From assembly GCF_022539505.1 (NCBI RefSeq), contig NC_061513.1, positions 175,428,017 to 175,492,016 on the forward strand: a stretch of 64,000 nucleotides of DNA. Reading direction: 5' to 3'. Origin of the DNA: Lolium rigidum (taxonomy: Eukaryota; Streptophyta; Magnoliopsida; Poales; Poaceae). Within the stretch, counting starts at the first letter, position 1; every line of letters starts with the position of its first letter. Below the pieces are notes generated by a model. That model was not told the origin of the DNA. It worked only from the letters and a program-made list of their open reading frames with translations, and did no database searches. The translations under genes and the position numbers were made by a program. Below, in pieces: positions 11,251 to 22,826 of this stretch.

Positions 11251-12994
11251 ATGTCCCGTAAGAGGAAGACGGACGCCGCACCGCGGTTGGACGACGCCGA
11301 CCGCACGCTCTACTCCAGCTTCTGCGGCGCCGCCAACTCCCTCTCCCAGCTCTACTCCCAGGCCATGGCGCAGCAGAAGCTCTCCTTCCAGTCCGGCGAG
11401 CGGCACGCCCTCGTTAGTAATCCTTCTATCTCTCTCTCAAAGTCCTCTCTTCGGTCGGTTGCGCCATGGAATTCCGATCGGTTCCGCGTGTAGCTTTTAA
11501 TTCTGGTTTAGTCTGGTGGTCTGTCAGGGCATTGCTTGGGCTTGACAGTGAATACAGAGATATTAAGCCATCCTCAGATGATAACCTCTAAGAATTAGAT
11601 GTGCAACCAAAGTCTCTGTGGAAGAAATGCCAATTATTCAATGTTTATTGTGCTGTATCCAACTCTAGGCTGTTTATAGTGATCCCTTCTGTTCTAACCT
11701 GTATACTGTGTTAATCCCGGCTCTGTCACGGTTAACTGGTGTTACAGTCTTTTTACCATCACGCAAGGGTACAAGAGTATGAATTTGTACGACTTGGGCA
11801 TCTGTAGGTTTGGAGAAATATGTTAGATTTAGAATTATTACCCATCGTTCTCTAGACAAAGTATGGGAGCAATTGTTATCGCAACACGTGTGTATTTTAT
11901 AGGTGAAAGAATATGCAGTTTCATTTGTGATACTATTTGAATCCCTTACAAACTCTCTCATGTGCTCACCTTGCGTATCATACAGTTGTTGTGTTATCTT
12001 TCTGTATTAGAAATTTACCTTTTGGCTAAATTTCATTAAAACACACAGGAAAAGCTCCACCATTGGATGGTGAGGAAGCATGAGGAGGAGTCGAGGCTTA
12101 CTGTAGCTGACATAATGGCTCATATCCAGGTGCGATCTTAGCACTCCCTTGTTTATGGTGCTACCTAGCACATTCCTCTTTTCTCAAAATCGAATTTCTT
12201 TATAGATTCTTCACCACCTATAGCAAACTCAGACACAATTTTTTCCATTTTACATAGGATAAATACATTGTTTTATGTTATGCAAGCCATGTACCTTTCC
12301 ATACATTCGATTATGATTCTGACGCAATTGAGTAGTCTTGTTTGTTGTGGACCTCCTTGAGTAGAATCAGGTTTCCTAAGTCACAACCTATGCTCCATAG
12401 GGACAACTTTACACAATGAACCTCTGATGAGGGTGACCTGTTAGATGAGAGATCAGGATTAGATATATCAAGAACATAAATTGTGCTGACTAATTGCCAT
12501 GCATTATCTATGAAGTATGAACTTGACAGAGTATAGATGATTGCTGTTTGCCCCTCTGTTATCTACTATCTGTTGCATTTGGTTCTAATGGTGCTGACCA
12601 TTCATATTGGTTTATTGTTGTTTTCTTTTTATAGCATGAGATTGACTATGGAGGTACTGATGCACTTGTATCCCCAAGAGGACATCCGCATCCCACGAGT
12701 GCAAATCAGTTTACAAGTATTCAACCCTCAGCTGGTTTGTATGCACAAGCAACAGCCGGGCATGCTCCTAGACCCACCCTCAGTGACCAGTCAAAGAATA
12801 GTCTATTCTCAAATGCGCTATCAAGCCCAGTCCGCAGGAGCCTCCAGAATTATCATTTGACCCAAGGTGCTGGTAATGGAGGACGGAATACTGAAACAAA
12901 CTCAGCAGGGCAGAACCGAGAGGCCAACTCTGCAAGCTCGAATGATACCTCCATGGACATGGTTTCAGACAGCGCCGGGAACGGGTACTACTAA
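11251..12994 (+). CDS. Plant-conserved protein of unknown function (three exons, 200 aa)
   Basis: Three phase-0 exons give one 200-residue protein. Exon 1 is 11251-11412 (54 codons, donor GTTAGT), exon 2 is 12049-12129 (27 codons, acceptor ACACAG, donor GTGCGA), and exon 3 is 12635-12994 (119 codons and stop TAA, acceptor TTTATAG). The start codon follows a GC-rich leader. The protein begins with a basic MSRKRK stretch, a likely nuclear signal. A helical conserved block follows (LYSSFCGAANSLSQLYSQAM, then EKLHHWMVRKHEEE and VADIMAHIQHEIDYGG). The C-terminal half is low-complexity and rich in Ser, Asn and Gln, with a conserved-looking NALSSPVRRSLQ motif. I recognise it as a plant family found in rice and Arabidopsis. 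Some database entries, as I recall, carry the label holocarboxylase synthetase, but no biotin ligase domain is visible. Function is unknown. All frames are intact. Confidence 0.85.
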
Positions 12995-13330
12995 TAAGGT
13001 GGTTCATAGCGAGATATTGCATGCACAACCAGGCAGCATCGCGTACCAGTATCATCCCTGGCTTTTGAATGTTCTGTATTTTCCCTAAAGCTCATGCACA
13101 GTGTGGGCTTGTTTGTAGTCGCACATTTGGCGATTCTCTTTCAGTTTCTTGCAGTTATTTTGTTTTGTGAAGCCTGTTTTGAGAGTATAATATATATGTA
13201 TGCTTCTATCCTATAAGTCATGCCTTATAAGTTATATCCCAACAATGGTTCACATGAAGATACTTAATGTAAATGATTGCATTGTGGTATGTTGAAAGAG
13301 TTCATGTGTATAATGCATTGAGAGGGTAAA
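12995..13330 (+). other. Probable 3' UTR of the spliced gene
   Basis: Downstream of the TAA stop the sequence is T-rich, with near-upstream elements such as TTGTAGTCGC, TTTTGTTTTGTGAAG and an AT-rich ATAATATATATG at about 13187-13198. No coding signal is present. The exact polyadenylation site cannot be fixed from sequence. Confidence 0.4.
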
Positions 13331-15174
13331 GCAATGTACGACGGTCGTAGCAGAAAATAATTATCACGCGTTAGCATTTCATCAGCATGTGCCATCTGTG
13401 AGAATTTCAGTTCTGTTATGCTTGAAACTTGGAACATTTATTTTGGCCTGCTTAGCAGGCATGTGCAGATTTTTAATTGAAAATTTCAATCAGTTTTGTG
13501 CCTCGCCATTAAATTGTACTAATTGCACAAATAAAAAGTGCAATTCAGTAGATACAAAAGCATAGATTAAAATGACAAAAAAGCGTTGAGTGTAATTGCA
13601 CAAAAAAATGCAAGTGCCACCATAGAAAATAGTAGAGGAATATAAACAAAAACAGATAACAACAGTGATTAAAATTCTACAAAACTGTGTGAAACTTCAA
13701 AAAGAAACAATTCTTACCTTCTTAAGAAAAAACTAGACCATGCGATTTAAAAATTCCATGTTTATTTGAGAAAATTCTTGTGGTGTTTACAGTATGACTA
13801 TGCAAACCCTCAACACTCACGTCCTGTGCACATGAATTTTCTCCGTTTGAAATTAAGTGTCACATATTTATCAAGATTTGCACGTACCTAGACGTGTTTT
13901 AGTGTGTAGATACATATAAATCTGAATAAATCTGTGACACTTAACGAGGGAATATTATTTATTTTCTTGAAAATCAATACACACCATACCGCTAAAAAGC
14001 GTGTGTTTGATATCTCCTTAGATTGGGTGTGTACTGCTACTAGTAACCTTTTGCGCAGCCATCTCTTTCCCTATGCAATCTCGCTCCTCTAGCAATGTTA
14101 TCCTAGTCACCACTGCTGCTCCCACCCCGTCACTTGGAAGTTCACCTTGTTAAATTACTTTTTTACATAATGTGAACCATGTAAATCATATAAATAATCC
14201 TTAGTATAAAAGGTCTTAGTGTGATGCTTGCTAAAGAATCAATGGGTTTTATACCCCTCTCGTTTCCCTTCTGTATTAAATGTTTGTGTGTGAATATGAA
14301 TAATTAGCACATTAAGGCCTCAATGTTTCACCTTGGCACCATCTCTTAGTCTAGCCATAGTGAAAGTTCGCAGTGCACCTAGTTGCATGTTACTAGCTAT
14401 ATTACTCCCACCATGGCTTGTCTCAACACACCACGTCACATTTTGTCTACATGACCCATAGTCAATGAAGAGAGGGGGGTGACAATGTCTTTTGTCTTAG
14501 ATACAATGTTGTTGTGAGACAACCATGTCCCTAGGTCCCAAAACCTTTCATGGCCATCCAATAAGATTCAAGAAATCTTAATGAAAAGGTCGGTACTACA
14601 ATAAATACCTAGTGTATCTAAGATACAGTTCATGTGGTGCTCATGTCTGAAAATTTATATATACCATAGGAGAGTGTGATAAAAGCCAAAGAATTGTGGG
14701 GGTGACCTTGCCTAGCCACCATCCTATGAGATCTGGAACATGAGTACACATGGATGAACATCCTCATGTTCCAGACATCCTTGAAAGGACAAGCCTATGA
14801 GATAAAGTCATTTGTCTCCTATGGAAGCTTCTCTTGCCTTTCTCTGAGCCTAGTTGGTTCTTTTTTCATGTTCATAGTTGCCTACAAGGGATGCATTATA
14901 GGCTTCAAAGTTGTAGTTTCCACCGACTTTTCCTATGAACTTCATTATCCCTAAAGCTCGATGCCATGGAATTGGTCTTCATGGCAAGTTACTCATGCTC
15001 GCTCACTCTCACTGTGCCACTCCTTGATGAGGGTATGACCTCATAGAGGTTAAAGAATCCACTCTCCAAGGCTTTGTGGGACTTTTGAGTTTCTCATGGT
15101 CCTCAAGTAATCTAGCATGATCAACCCAAAATTCAACCTTCTCATTTATAAGCACTTCAACAATAACACGAACA
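13331..15174. other. Intergenic sequence
   Basis: AT-rich sequence without a supported gene. Apart from the Stowaway-like MITE at 13841-13951, I see only short ORFs with no family signature. Several stretches, for example 14300-15000, read like old repeat text but cannot be assigned. Confidence 0.5.
13841..13951. mobile_element. Stowaway-like MITE (Tc1/Mariner derivative)
   Basis: The left end CTCCGTTTGAAATTAAGTGT is mirrored by ACACTTAACGAGGGA at the right end. Inside lie the halves ATATTTATCAAGATT and AATCTGAATAAATCT around a GTACCTAGACGTGTTTTAG core, typical of short cereal Stowaway elements. The arms are imperfect, so it is an old copy. Confidence 0.65.
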
Positions 15175-15605
15175 TTTTTTTCGATAAAGGGCACTTCATT
15201 ACTCAAAATATTCAAGCATTACACCCAGCCTATGCATAACTAAGATGCACACAGCCGTTCGCATATCAAGTCTGAACAAACAAAAATATAAAAGATCGAT
15301 CGAAAGAGCCAAACTAGACTATGCTTCGTTGGCTTTAATCCGCCTAATATGCTGCCACCCATGTTGGGAAATAAACTCCTTGGTCATGTTCTCCAACCGT
15401 GTAGACACCTCCATAAAGAGGTCTCGGTCCTCCAAGCGCTGAAGTGGCGACCATGAATGGAGCAAACTCGTACATCGGTAAATGACATGCATGAGAGAAG
15501 AATTCTTGTCATTGAAAACCTTATCATTTCTACATAGCCATAGCGTTCATACAACAGCAATCGCGCCCACTCTGATAAGCGTTTTATACCTAGTATCTAC
15601 CCCAT

Positions 15606-18600
15606 TTAGTTAATTGCCAAATATATTTGCAATGCTACGAGGCGGGTATAAGGTAGAACCCATCTGAATGATTGACCATATAGATCTAGCAAACCTACAA
15701 TTGAAAAAAGGTGTTTAATTGTCTCATCTTGATGACAGAAAACACATTTCTTACAACCATGCCAATTGCGTTTAACTAGGTTGTATTTGGTTAAAATCAC
15801 CCCACGATGAAGGTACCATCCGAAAACTGCAAGATGTTTCCAACATCATGAAGGGAGGAGAGGTTTCCATAACCTTCTGCAAGATGTCTCCCTTATAACG
15901 AACAATATTGTATAAAGCTAGATATTGTTCCCGAAGAGTGGTTGTTCCCAACCATCTATCTTCCCAGAACCTAATCTCCGCCCCATTCCTTATGGAGAAC
16001 GAACCAAAAGGGAAAAAGTGAGAGTCTCCCGGTTTCCAAAATACCTGAGATAACGCTTTTGAGCCCACATACTTTTTCCTTAGCATTTTTTGCCATATAT
16101 CATCCTCAGTTAATAACCCGGCCAGCCGTTTTCCTAGCAAAGTCATGTTCTTAACTTCAAGATCATGAACACCAAGTCCATCTTGATCTTTTGGACAACA
16201 TACAACACTCCATTTAATTAACCGATATTTCTTATTCTCGTCGTCCCCTTGCCAAAAAAGATATTGAACCTAGATAATCTAATCTATTCAACATTCCTTT
16301 TGGGTAAATGGAAGAAATATATCATATAGAGTACCATATTCGTAAATACCGCATTTATGAGAACTAATCTCCCCCCAAGGGACAGTAGTTTTCCTTTCCA
16401 ACTACTTAAACACTTCTGAAGTCTTTCCTCGACGAGTTTCCACTCCGCCAACGTCAGTCTCCGATAATGAATCGGAATACCAAGATAGTTGATTGGAAAG
16501 GATCCAAGACCACATCCGAACAAGTCGGCATAAAGGTTGGTATCGTCATTGGCCTCACCCAAAAATAACAATTCGCTTTTATGGAAATTAATTTTGAGAC
16601 CAGACAATTGCTCGAATGCCGTTAGAATTAACTTCAAATTTTGAGATTTTTCCAAGTCGTGTTCCATAAAAAGAATTGTGTCATCGGCGTACTGAAGGAT
16701 AGATAATCAATCATCCACAAGATGAGGTACTACCCCTTAAATCTGACCATCAACCTTCGCATGCTGAATTATAATAGCAAGCATATCCGCCACAATGTTA
16801 AATAACATTGGAGAAAGGGGATCCCCTTGTCTCAAACCTTTTTTCGTCTGGAAGTAACGACCAATATCATCATTGACTTTAATGGCCACACTTCCAACGA
16901 AAATAAAGTTATTTATAAGAGCGTGCCACTCATCTGAAAAACCTTTCATCCTGAGTGTTTGTTGAAGAAAAGACCATTTAACTTTATCATAAGCTTTCTC
17001 AAAGTCGATCTTGAGAATAACACAATCCAGTTTTTCCGATGCATCTCATGAACTGTTTCATGCAAAGTGACAACACCATCTAGGATGTGTCTACCTTGCA
17101 TGAACGCAGTCTGTGACGGACGAACGACATGTTCTACCACTGAAGTCTAATCGTAGCGACTTTGGTAAAAAAATTAAAACACACATTAAGCAAACATATA
17201 GGTCTGAACTGTTGAATACGTTCTGCATCATTAATTTTTGGTAAAATAATAATCTCACCAAAATTTATACGGAACAAATCCAATTGACCCGCATGGAGCT
17301 CCCCGAAGAGTTCCAATAAATCATGCTTTATAATATCCCAGAAAGATTGATAAAATTCTGCAGAAAATCCATCAGGTCCTGGTGTCTTATTGTGCTCCAT
17401 CTAGAAAACCGCCTTTCTTATATCCTCCTCATAATAAGGAGCCACAAGAAAATCATTTTCCTCTGGAGACACTTGGGGAATATCCGCAATCCTGGATTCA
17501 TCCATGGATATATCAGATTCCTGGGTGCGCCAAACAAACCTTTATAATCCGATGTAATATAAGACTTGAGCTGCGCATGACCTTCGATCACGTCCTCCTC
17601 TTGTACTACAGAATGAATGAGTTTCTTTCTATGTTGACCATTAGCGACACTATGAAAGTATCTCGTATTTGAATCTCCTTCCAACAGAAATTGGGCCTTA
17701 GATCTCTGGTACCATTTGAGTTCCTCCTCGCGAAGTAAGCCGGCCAACTTCGCATTATATTGACTTTTGAGTTCAATCTCATGCGTTGTCAATGGCCTTA
17801 CCTCAGCAATAGCCTCCAGATCATCAATATTGATGACAGGCTAGGCTTCTCTTTTTTTAGCTGCCCAGTCATATGTCTAGACCACCCCCAAGATATCTAC
17901 GCATCGAGCATAGTTTGTTATTCCACCTTAGGATGGGGGTGTTCCCAGCGACAAGCTTATGCCAAATGAAATTAATCATATCCGAGAACATTTCCCTGCA
18001 TAGCCATCCCAACTCAAATTTGAATGGGCGTTTACGCGGTGGATTTGGGTTCCCAGTGATAATAAAATAGGAGGATGGTATGATAAAGCCTCTATCAGAG
18101 GAAGAGCCCGTACCGAGACTAGTGGGAATTTAGATTCCCAGTCTGAGTCCATGAGTACACGGTCCAGCTTCTCATATGTAGGCTCTGGGCCGGAGACTAT
18201 TTGCCCAGGTGAATTGTCTTCCAACCATCGAGATGTCTCTCAAGTCCAAGCTGTCAATGACAACATTGAATAAGAAAGGCCAATGGTTGTCAACTCTGCC
18301 CCTACTTTTCTCCTCTAGGTATTTAATAAAATTGAAATCCCCTCCTATAATAATAGGATATGGGTTGTCTTTTGCTAGATTGACCAACTCACGAAGAAAA
18401 ATAGGGTTGGCCGCATCCTGAGCAGCTTCATATACGGACACCAAGCTCCAAATGAAATTATCAGATTTATTCCGGATGTGAAGTTTTATATGAAAATCAC
18501 CCCCAGAATTATCTAAAATTTCCATAGTTGAAGCTCGGACGCCAATTAAAAGGCCACCAGAACGACCCCGAGGCGGGCGGAATACCCAAACAAAGTCCTC

Positions 18601-18759
18601 CCCACCTGAAAGGCGATTTAGAAAACTTGTTGAGTAGTTCCTCTTACCCGTCTCAGAAATAGCGACAAAATCTAAGACATGTTCCTTAATGTTTTTTGCA
18701 ACGTATAAATTTTTAGCCAAGTCTTTTAGACCTCTCCTATTTTTAAGCATGCCATTCAT
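15606..18759 (-). pseudogene. LINE ORF2: endonuclease, reverse transcriptase, zf-RVT
   Basis: The reading order on the minus strand starts at ATG 18757-18759. An APE-type endonuclease comes first (VAISETGKR, then GGDFNF, then the closing REFTWAN-like motif). The reverse transcriptase follows, with GPDGFSAEFYQ near 17370, a PI(C)LLNV motif, TAFMQGRHILDG near 17110, KGLRQGDPLSPMLF near 16840, the catalytic YADD in QYADDTILFM near 16690, and LSGLKINFHKSE. The distal part has the SWKGKLLSLGGR motif and a CxxC...H-type zinc-binding tail (CKKCVFCHQDETIKHLF) near 15740. Several frameshifts and in-frame stops separate these blocks, including a TGA shortly before YADD, so no full enzyme can be made. 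Confidence 0.85.
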
Positions 18760-20221
18760 TGAGAAACTGTCACAGATTTATTCACTTTGGCCTTTTTGTT
18801 TGGCCAAGCATTACGCTTAATGGAGGAGGTTCTGGATTTCCGTTCCGTTGCCTGTAGTTCAAAGCACGAACCCAACGCATCGTCATCCAAACCCACCTCC
18901 GAAACCTCACCAATTAGATGCGAGAGAAGCTGACCGTCTGAGACGGCGTACACATCCTCATCATCTTCGTCAGATAAAGAAAAATCTGGCTTGCTTGGAG
19001 ACACAGGAGCGAATTTTAGTCTGTCGAACTCCATCCGTCTCAAAGCAGAAGCCGAAACAGAAATAGTACTAGAAGAATTCCCCAATGAAAGACCCATATT
19101 ATTTAAATTAGCGGAAATAAGTGGTGTATGGAATGCTAAAAAAAGACTTAGAACGGTGGGACGAACCGGCAAAGTCAAGGTTCGCCTCCGCCTTGTGCCT
19201 CATCGCCTTCGCCATAGTGTCCTCGTCCGTGGCGGACACCCCATCCTGGCTGACACCATGACGGGTACTCCGGCGAGAAGGTGTGGGTGGGGGCGCAGGA
19301 CCTCCTTTACGGTCGGCCCGACCATGGCCGGCAGCCAGCCCCAGCGCCTTCTGGTCCACAGGGCGACGTGCAGGGGTGGGCAAAGTCGACGTAGACCCAC
19401 CCCGGCTGTCACCCAACGCTTGGCCCGCCACTGTGCCACTCGCCGCAGCAGGTGTCAGCGCCGCGTTCACAGGGCCGCGTGCAGGGGTGAGTAAGGTTGT
19501 CGTAGAGCCACCCCCGCTGCCGCCCAAGGCCTACCCCACCATGGCACCACCCGCATCACCATGCGCCGACGCTGCAACACCCGGTGAGGGGATGCCATCC
19601 TCCAACGGCTGCACCACCTGGCTCCCCCCGGCAGCAGCCTTCGCCAGCTGCGTGTCGACCGCCTCCATCATGTCGGCCCGGCCAGCAGCATCGGACATGT
19701 GGTGCACCAGCGGCGAGGTGCACCTCCCATCCCTCGAAGACGAACGAACAGCCCCAGGAGAGGACGGTGACGGAGTAGACCCTCCCCAAGGACTGTACTG
19801 CACCACTGGAGGAGTCAGAGAAGAGCTCTTCCAACCTCCACTACCCGGTAACCCTCGCGAGGAAATGGGTGGAGTAGAGTCCCCACGACGAGGTGCCGGT
19901 GAAGGTGAAGAAGCTTGAGACGATGCAGCTAACGCCCTCCTAGCAGCCGCCGGAGTAACACGGCCGAGAGTGAACACCCTGCCCCTCGCCGGTCTGTCCG
20001 AGCGCTGACGGTCTAACGACAGTCAAGCCGAACTCGCACTCTCCAAAGCCCTGCGTAACTCCTCCGCAGAGACCCTCGGGCTAGCGCTTGGCTGCACTGT
20101 CTCCTCCAACAACGGACTAGTAACTCGAAGCTTTCCCACAATCTCAATGGCACGAGGCGTCCGCGGGTTCGGATTAAAAGGGGTCACCGCAAAGTGAGTA
20201 ACCACCTTATTTATCGACCAC
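18756..20221 (-). pseudogene. LINE ORF1-like region
   Basis: Upstream of ORF2 the minus strand carries broken frames (18756-19178, 19531-19977, 20023-20220) rich in Pro, Ser and Ala. The last one contains a basic stretch (KRNAWPNKKAKVNK) before its stop. Its position and low-complexity composition fit ORF1 of plant L1 elements, though I do not see a clear RNA-binding zinc knuckle. The final stop TGA overlaps the ATG of ORF2 in a four-base ATGA at 18756-18759. The GC-rich plus-strand ORFs here (19283-19918 and others) are shadows. Confidence 0.6.
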
Positions 20222-20815
20222 GACCCCTGCGAAATGCAAGATCTTTGCATGGTTAGCCCTCAAATACAGGCTTTGGACCTCAGATCGGAGAGCGAGGTTT
20301 GGCCTCCAGGAGCACCCTGATCCATGTTTCACATGCCTACATGAGGAGGACAGGGTGGATCACATCCTCACACAGTGCCCATACGCGAGACAGGTCTGGT
20401 TTGAGGTGCTACGCATCGCTAGTCTCAACATACAGGAGCTGGGACTGGAATCGAACTTGGAGAGATGGTGGACTGAGGCGAGGAAGAGAGTGAGGAAGCT
20501 CGACATGAAGAGGTTTGACTCCATGGTCATCATCACAGCGTGGACTCTATGGAAGCAGAGAAACGCGCGGGTGTTCGGTAATGTTCGAGAGCAGAAAGAC
20601 CCCATACCGACTTTGGTGGCTATTAGAGAGGAGTTTCAGCGTGGGAGCTAGCTAGGAGTGGAGGCAGTTCACAGATAGCGCGAGAGTAGGCTTTTGTAGC
20701 AGGGGGTGAAGGAGAAAAGTGTGAGTGTGTGTAGGCATTAATGTCTGCTTTCTTGTAATTTATGTTCTCCGTTCTATAAAAATAAGGCACGCTGCGCGTG
20801 CTCTCGAAAAAAAAG
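20222..20815 (+). pseudogene. 5'-truncated LINE 3' end (zf-RVT tail and poly(A))
   Basis: The plus-strand frame opens with CKIFAWLALKYRLWTSDR, then a zinc-binding motif CFTCLHEEDRVDHILTQC, then VWFEVLR and a Trp-rich end (ITAWTLWKQRNARVF) stopping at 20651. This is the zf-RVT region that closes ORF2 in plant LINEs. A 3' UTR with TCTATAAAAATAAGGC and a short A-run at 20807-20816 follows. Only the last 600 bases of the element are here; its left end meets the 5' end of the minus-strand LINE. Confidence 0.75.
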
Positions 20816-20816
20816 A

Positions 20817-21230
20817 GCATAAAGAAGGTAGTATCACAAATCCATTGTCAGAATACCGCGAGGAACCAGATCGGATGGCCAGAAATAGCCAATCACTGTG
20901 AGATTCCTCACAAGCTTCGTTTAGATTAGCTATTTACACCTTACGAGGGGAAGACGTACAAGAAGACAGTATGACCAGTTTGAGAACTAAATTGGAACTG
21001 TTTCTAAGTTGAAGAGTTGAAATCCTCCAAGAAAACATTGTGGTAAGTTTGATGGCTATATAAGTATTTATGCATTTAACTCATCTCGAGAAAACGTTAC
21101 GAAAATCCTCCGAGCTAGATAAACTGAGACATATATAAACTTGTGGTATGAAAAGCACAACAGTTTTATTGAGTAGGTGATAAAATGGGACAGACAAATA
21201 AGAAATGGTGAAATTCACAAAACACTACCG
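20817..21230. other. Intergenic sequence
   Basis: No ORF, repeat end or RNA gene is recognisable here. It lies between the LINE fragment and the 3' flank of the first GST gene. Confidence 0.5.
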
Positions 21231-21320
21231 GGGAACGTGAGGTGACGATTACAACCTTTAGAGCAAAGTTCAGACATTCCTCGACGCAGCGACCACTCCA
21301 CACATTGATCTTAAAAGTAC

Positions 21321-22022
21321 TCATTTGGCAGCTGCGGCAGCAGCCCAGATAGCTCGCAGCTTACCGGCGTACTCCTCCATGCTGTTGGCGGGTGGTGCCA
21401 CTGCCTTGGCCGCCTTCGTCTCCAGGAACCTATCAGCCCACGCGGCCAATCGCGGAGTCCTGCCGGCGTCAATGACCTTCACGCCGAACATCGACCGCAG
21501 CGCTTCGAGCCAGAATAGCTGGCACCCGAGGGCGAGGTCAAGATACCCTACAGAGTCGCCGCCTGAGAAGAAGGCCTTCCCATCCGAGCACGCGGTAAAG
21601 GCGTCCTCCATGGGCGCGACCACCGCGAGCGTGGCAGCGAGCTTCTCGTCTCTTTCCTCCTCCGTCGCGGCGCGCAGGATGCCTATCCACGCAGGGAACA
21701 CCTTGTCGTCGACGTAGGCTGCCCAGAAGCGAGCGACGGCGCGATGGTACGGGTCGGCGGGAAGGATCGAGGCGGTGCCGGCCCAGAACTCGTCTACGTA
21801 CTGCACGATGGCGAGCGACTCGCAGACGGGCTTGCCGCCGTGGATGAGCACGGGGACCTTCTTGTGCACCGGGTTGGACGCGACGAGGAGCTTGCCCTTG
21901 TCGAACAGGTCCTGCTCCAGGTACTCGTAGCTCACGCCCTTGAGGTACAGCGCCATGCGCACGCGGAGCGCGAACGGGCTCACCACCGTGCCCAGCACCT
22001 TGACATCTCCCTCACTGTCCAT
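21321..22022 (-). CDS. Tau-class glutathione S-transferase, copy 1
   Basis: One uninterrupted frame gives 233 residues, the usual length of plant tau GSTs. The enzyme joins glutathione to electrophilic compounds such as herbicides and stress products in the cytosol. The N-terminal thioredoxin fold (residues 1-85) has the catalytic serine in VVSPFALR (Ser15) and the glutathione-binding pairs KVP (55-57) and ES (68-69) in KPVCESLAIVQYVDEFW. The all-helical C-terminal domain (about 95-220) includes RFWAAYVDDK and FFSGGDSVGYLDLALG, a tau hallmark. No intron is needed, while many tau genes have one. The start is supported by MDSEGDVKVLG, which aligns with the second copy. A TATA box lies at 22134-22142. 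Strong GC bias fits a grass gene. No break is seen, so it is probably functional. Confidence 0.93.
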   Translation of the reverse strand: MDSEGDVKVLGTVVSPFALRVRMALYLKGVSYEYLEQDLFDKGKLLVASNPVHKKVPVLIHGGKPVCESLAIVQYVDEFWAGTASILPADPYHRAVARFWAAYVDDKVFPAWIGILRAATEEERDEKLAATLAVVAPMEDAFTACSDGKAFFSGGDSVGYLDLALGCQLFWLEALRSMFGVKVIDAGRTPRLAAWADRFLETKAAKAVAPPANSMEEYAGKLRAIWAAAAAAK

Positions 22023-22133
22023 CGTCTTCTTCCTCGGCTATCTCTTCTTCGTCTTTGGTGCTCTCGTAAGCTCTGATGTTTATGTGCTAGCTAGCTCTTG
22101 CCTGAATTTGCATTTGTAGCTCCGTTTCTTGTT

Positions 22134-22142
22134 GTTTATATA
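22134..22142 (-). promoter_or_regulatory. TATA box of GST copy 1
   Basis: The minus strand reads CACTATATAAACAACAAG, with the TATA box about 110 bases upstream of the ATG. Aligned with copy 2, this site reads GTTATAAC there. Confidence 0.6.
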
Positions 22143-22640
22143 GTGCTTGGTAGGCTGACCAGTTCGTTGCATGTGCAAAGCTACGGCTGCTAGAGCTTTG
22201 GGACTTTGGGAGGTCATACATGATACATGGGTGCATCAGCAGTGACGTAGTATATGTACTTATTTATCTTTGCAAGAGGAAACGAACCTGTATAATAAGT
22301 ATATGCATCGTATGGGTGTAGAAGAATCTCTTTCAAACAAGTTCAGGGGAACCAATTCTGTCCAAGCAGACTAAAGGCACTAATTTGATTCAAGAGGCAC
22401 TAATTTGATCATGACGTTCCCGATCACCTGCTGCTAGCACATAATCTTCTTCCTGGGAACAGAACGTTCGCGTGTGCGTCAGTGCTTCTCCATCCCCTGA
22501 AGCCGAAGGTTGACTAGCACGGCGTCGCATCTGACGCTTTAGTACGACCCAGTCTTTCAGCTTGGATGCTTTGCGAACTGTTGCCTGTTGCTCTGCCGAC
22601 CTGTGTAGTGATGAGACTCTACTGCTAGAACCGGAGGAAG

Positions 22641-22826
22641 TATATATTACTAAAAGGTAAGTGCTATCCATGATACTTACAAATTACTACTGAGGAGGAA
22701 ACGCAACATGGATAATGTACGCGAGCATCTCATGATTTCTTTGCTGGATTTCAGGTAAGGGTGCGAACCGGCGCCTGATCAGCCCCGCTTCGAAGTAAAA
22801 ATAGGCTAAATTGGTTGTTAGTTTTT
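22641..22826. other. Spacer between GST unit and LINE fragment
   Basis: Short non-coding stretch. It contains GTTAGTTT at about 22818, which also occurs just after the LINE poly(A) at 23932 and may be a short target-site duplication. Confidence 0.3.

Larger units (their letters stand above)
15175..20221 (-). mobile_element. L1-type LINE, decayed, about 5 kb
   Basis: On the minus strand the element reads ORF1-like region, endonuclease, reverse transcriptase, zinc-binding tail, 3' UTR and a short poly(A), seen as seven T at 15175-15181 on the plus strand beside TCGATAAAGGGCAC. The 5' end stops around 20221, where a LINE fragment of the other strand begins, so it is probably 5' truncated. No clear target-site duplication was found. 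Confidence 0.8.
21231..22640 (-). repeat. GST duplication unit, copy 1
   Basis: Similarity with 26380-27560 covers the coding region, about 100 bases of 3' flank (a shared block around CAGACATTCC and ACGCAG) and about 600 bases of 5' flank (shared GAAGGTTGACTAGC, ATGCTTTGCGAACTGTT, CGACCTGTGT). The unit therefore arose by duplication of a whole gene with promoter. Confidence 0.7.

Noticed and set aside
19108..19977. Plus-strand ORFs of up to 211 codons
   Set aside because: Shadows of the GC-rich LINE ORF1-like region on the minus strand; no family resemblance.
21325..22076. Plus-strand ORFs opposite the GST (also at 26375-26903)
   Set aside because: Mirror frames of a GC-rich gene, seen at both copies at the same place; no independent support.
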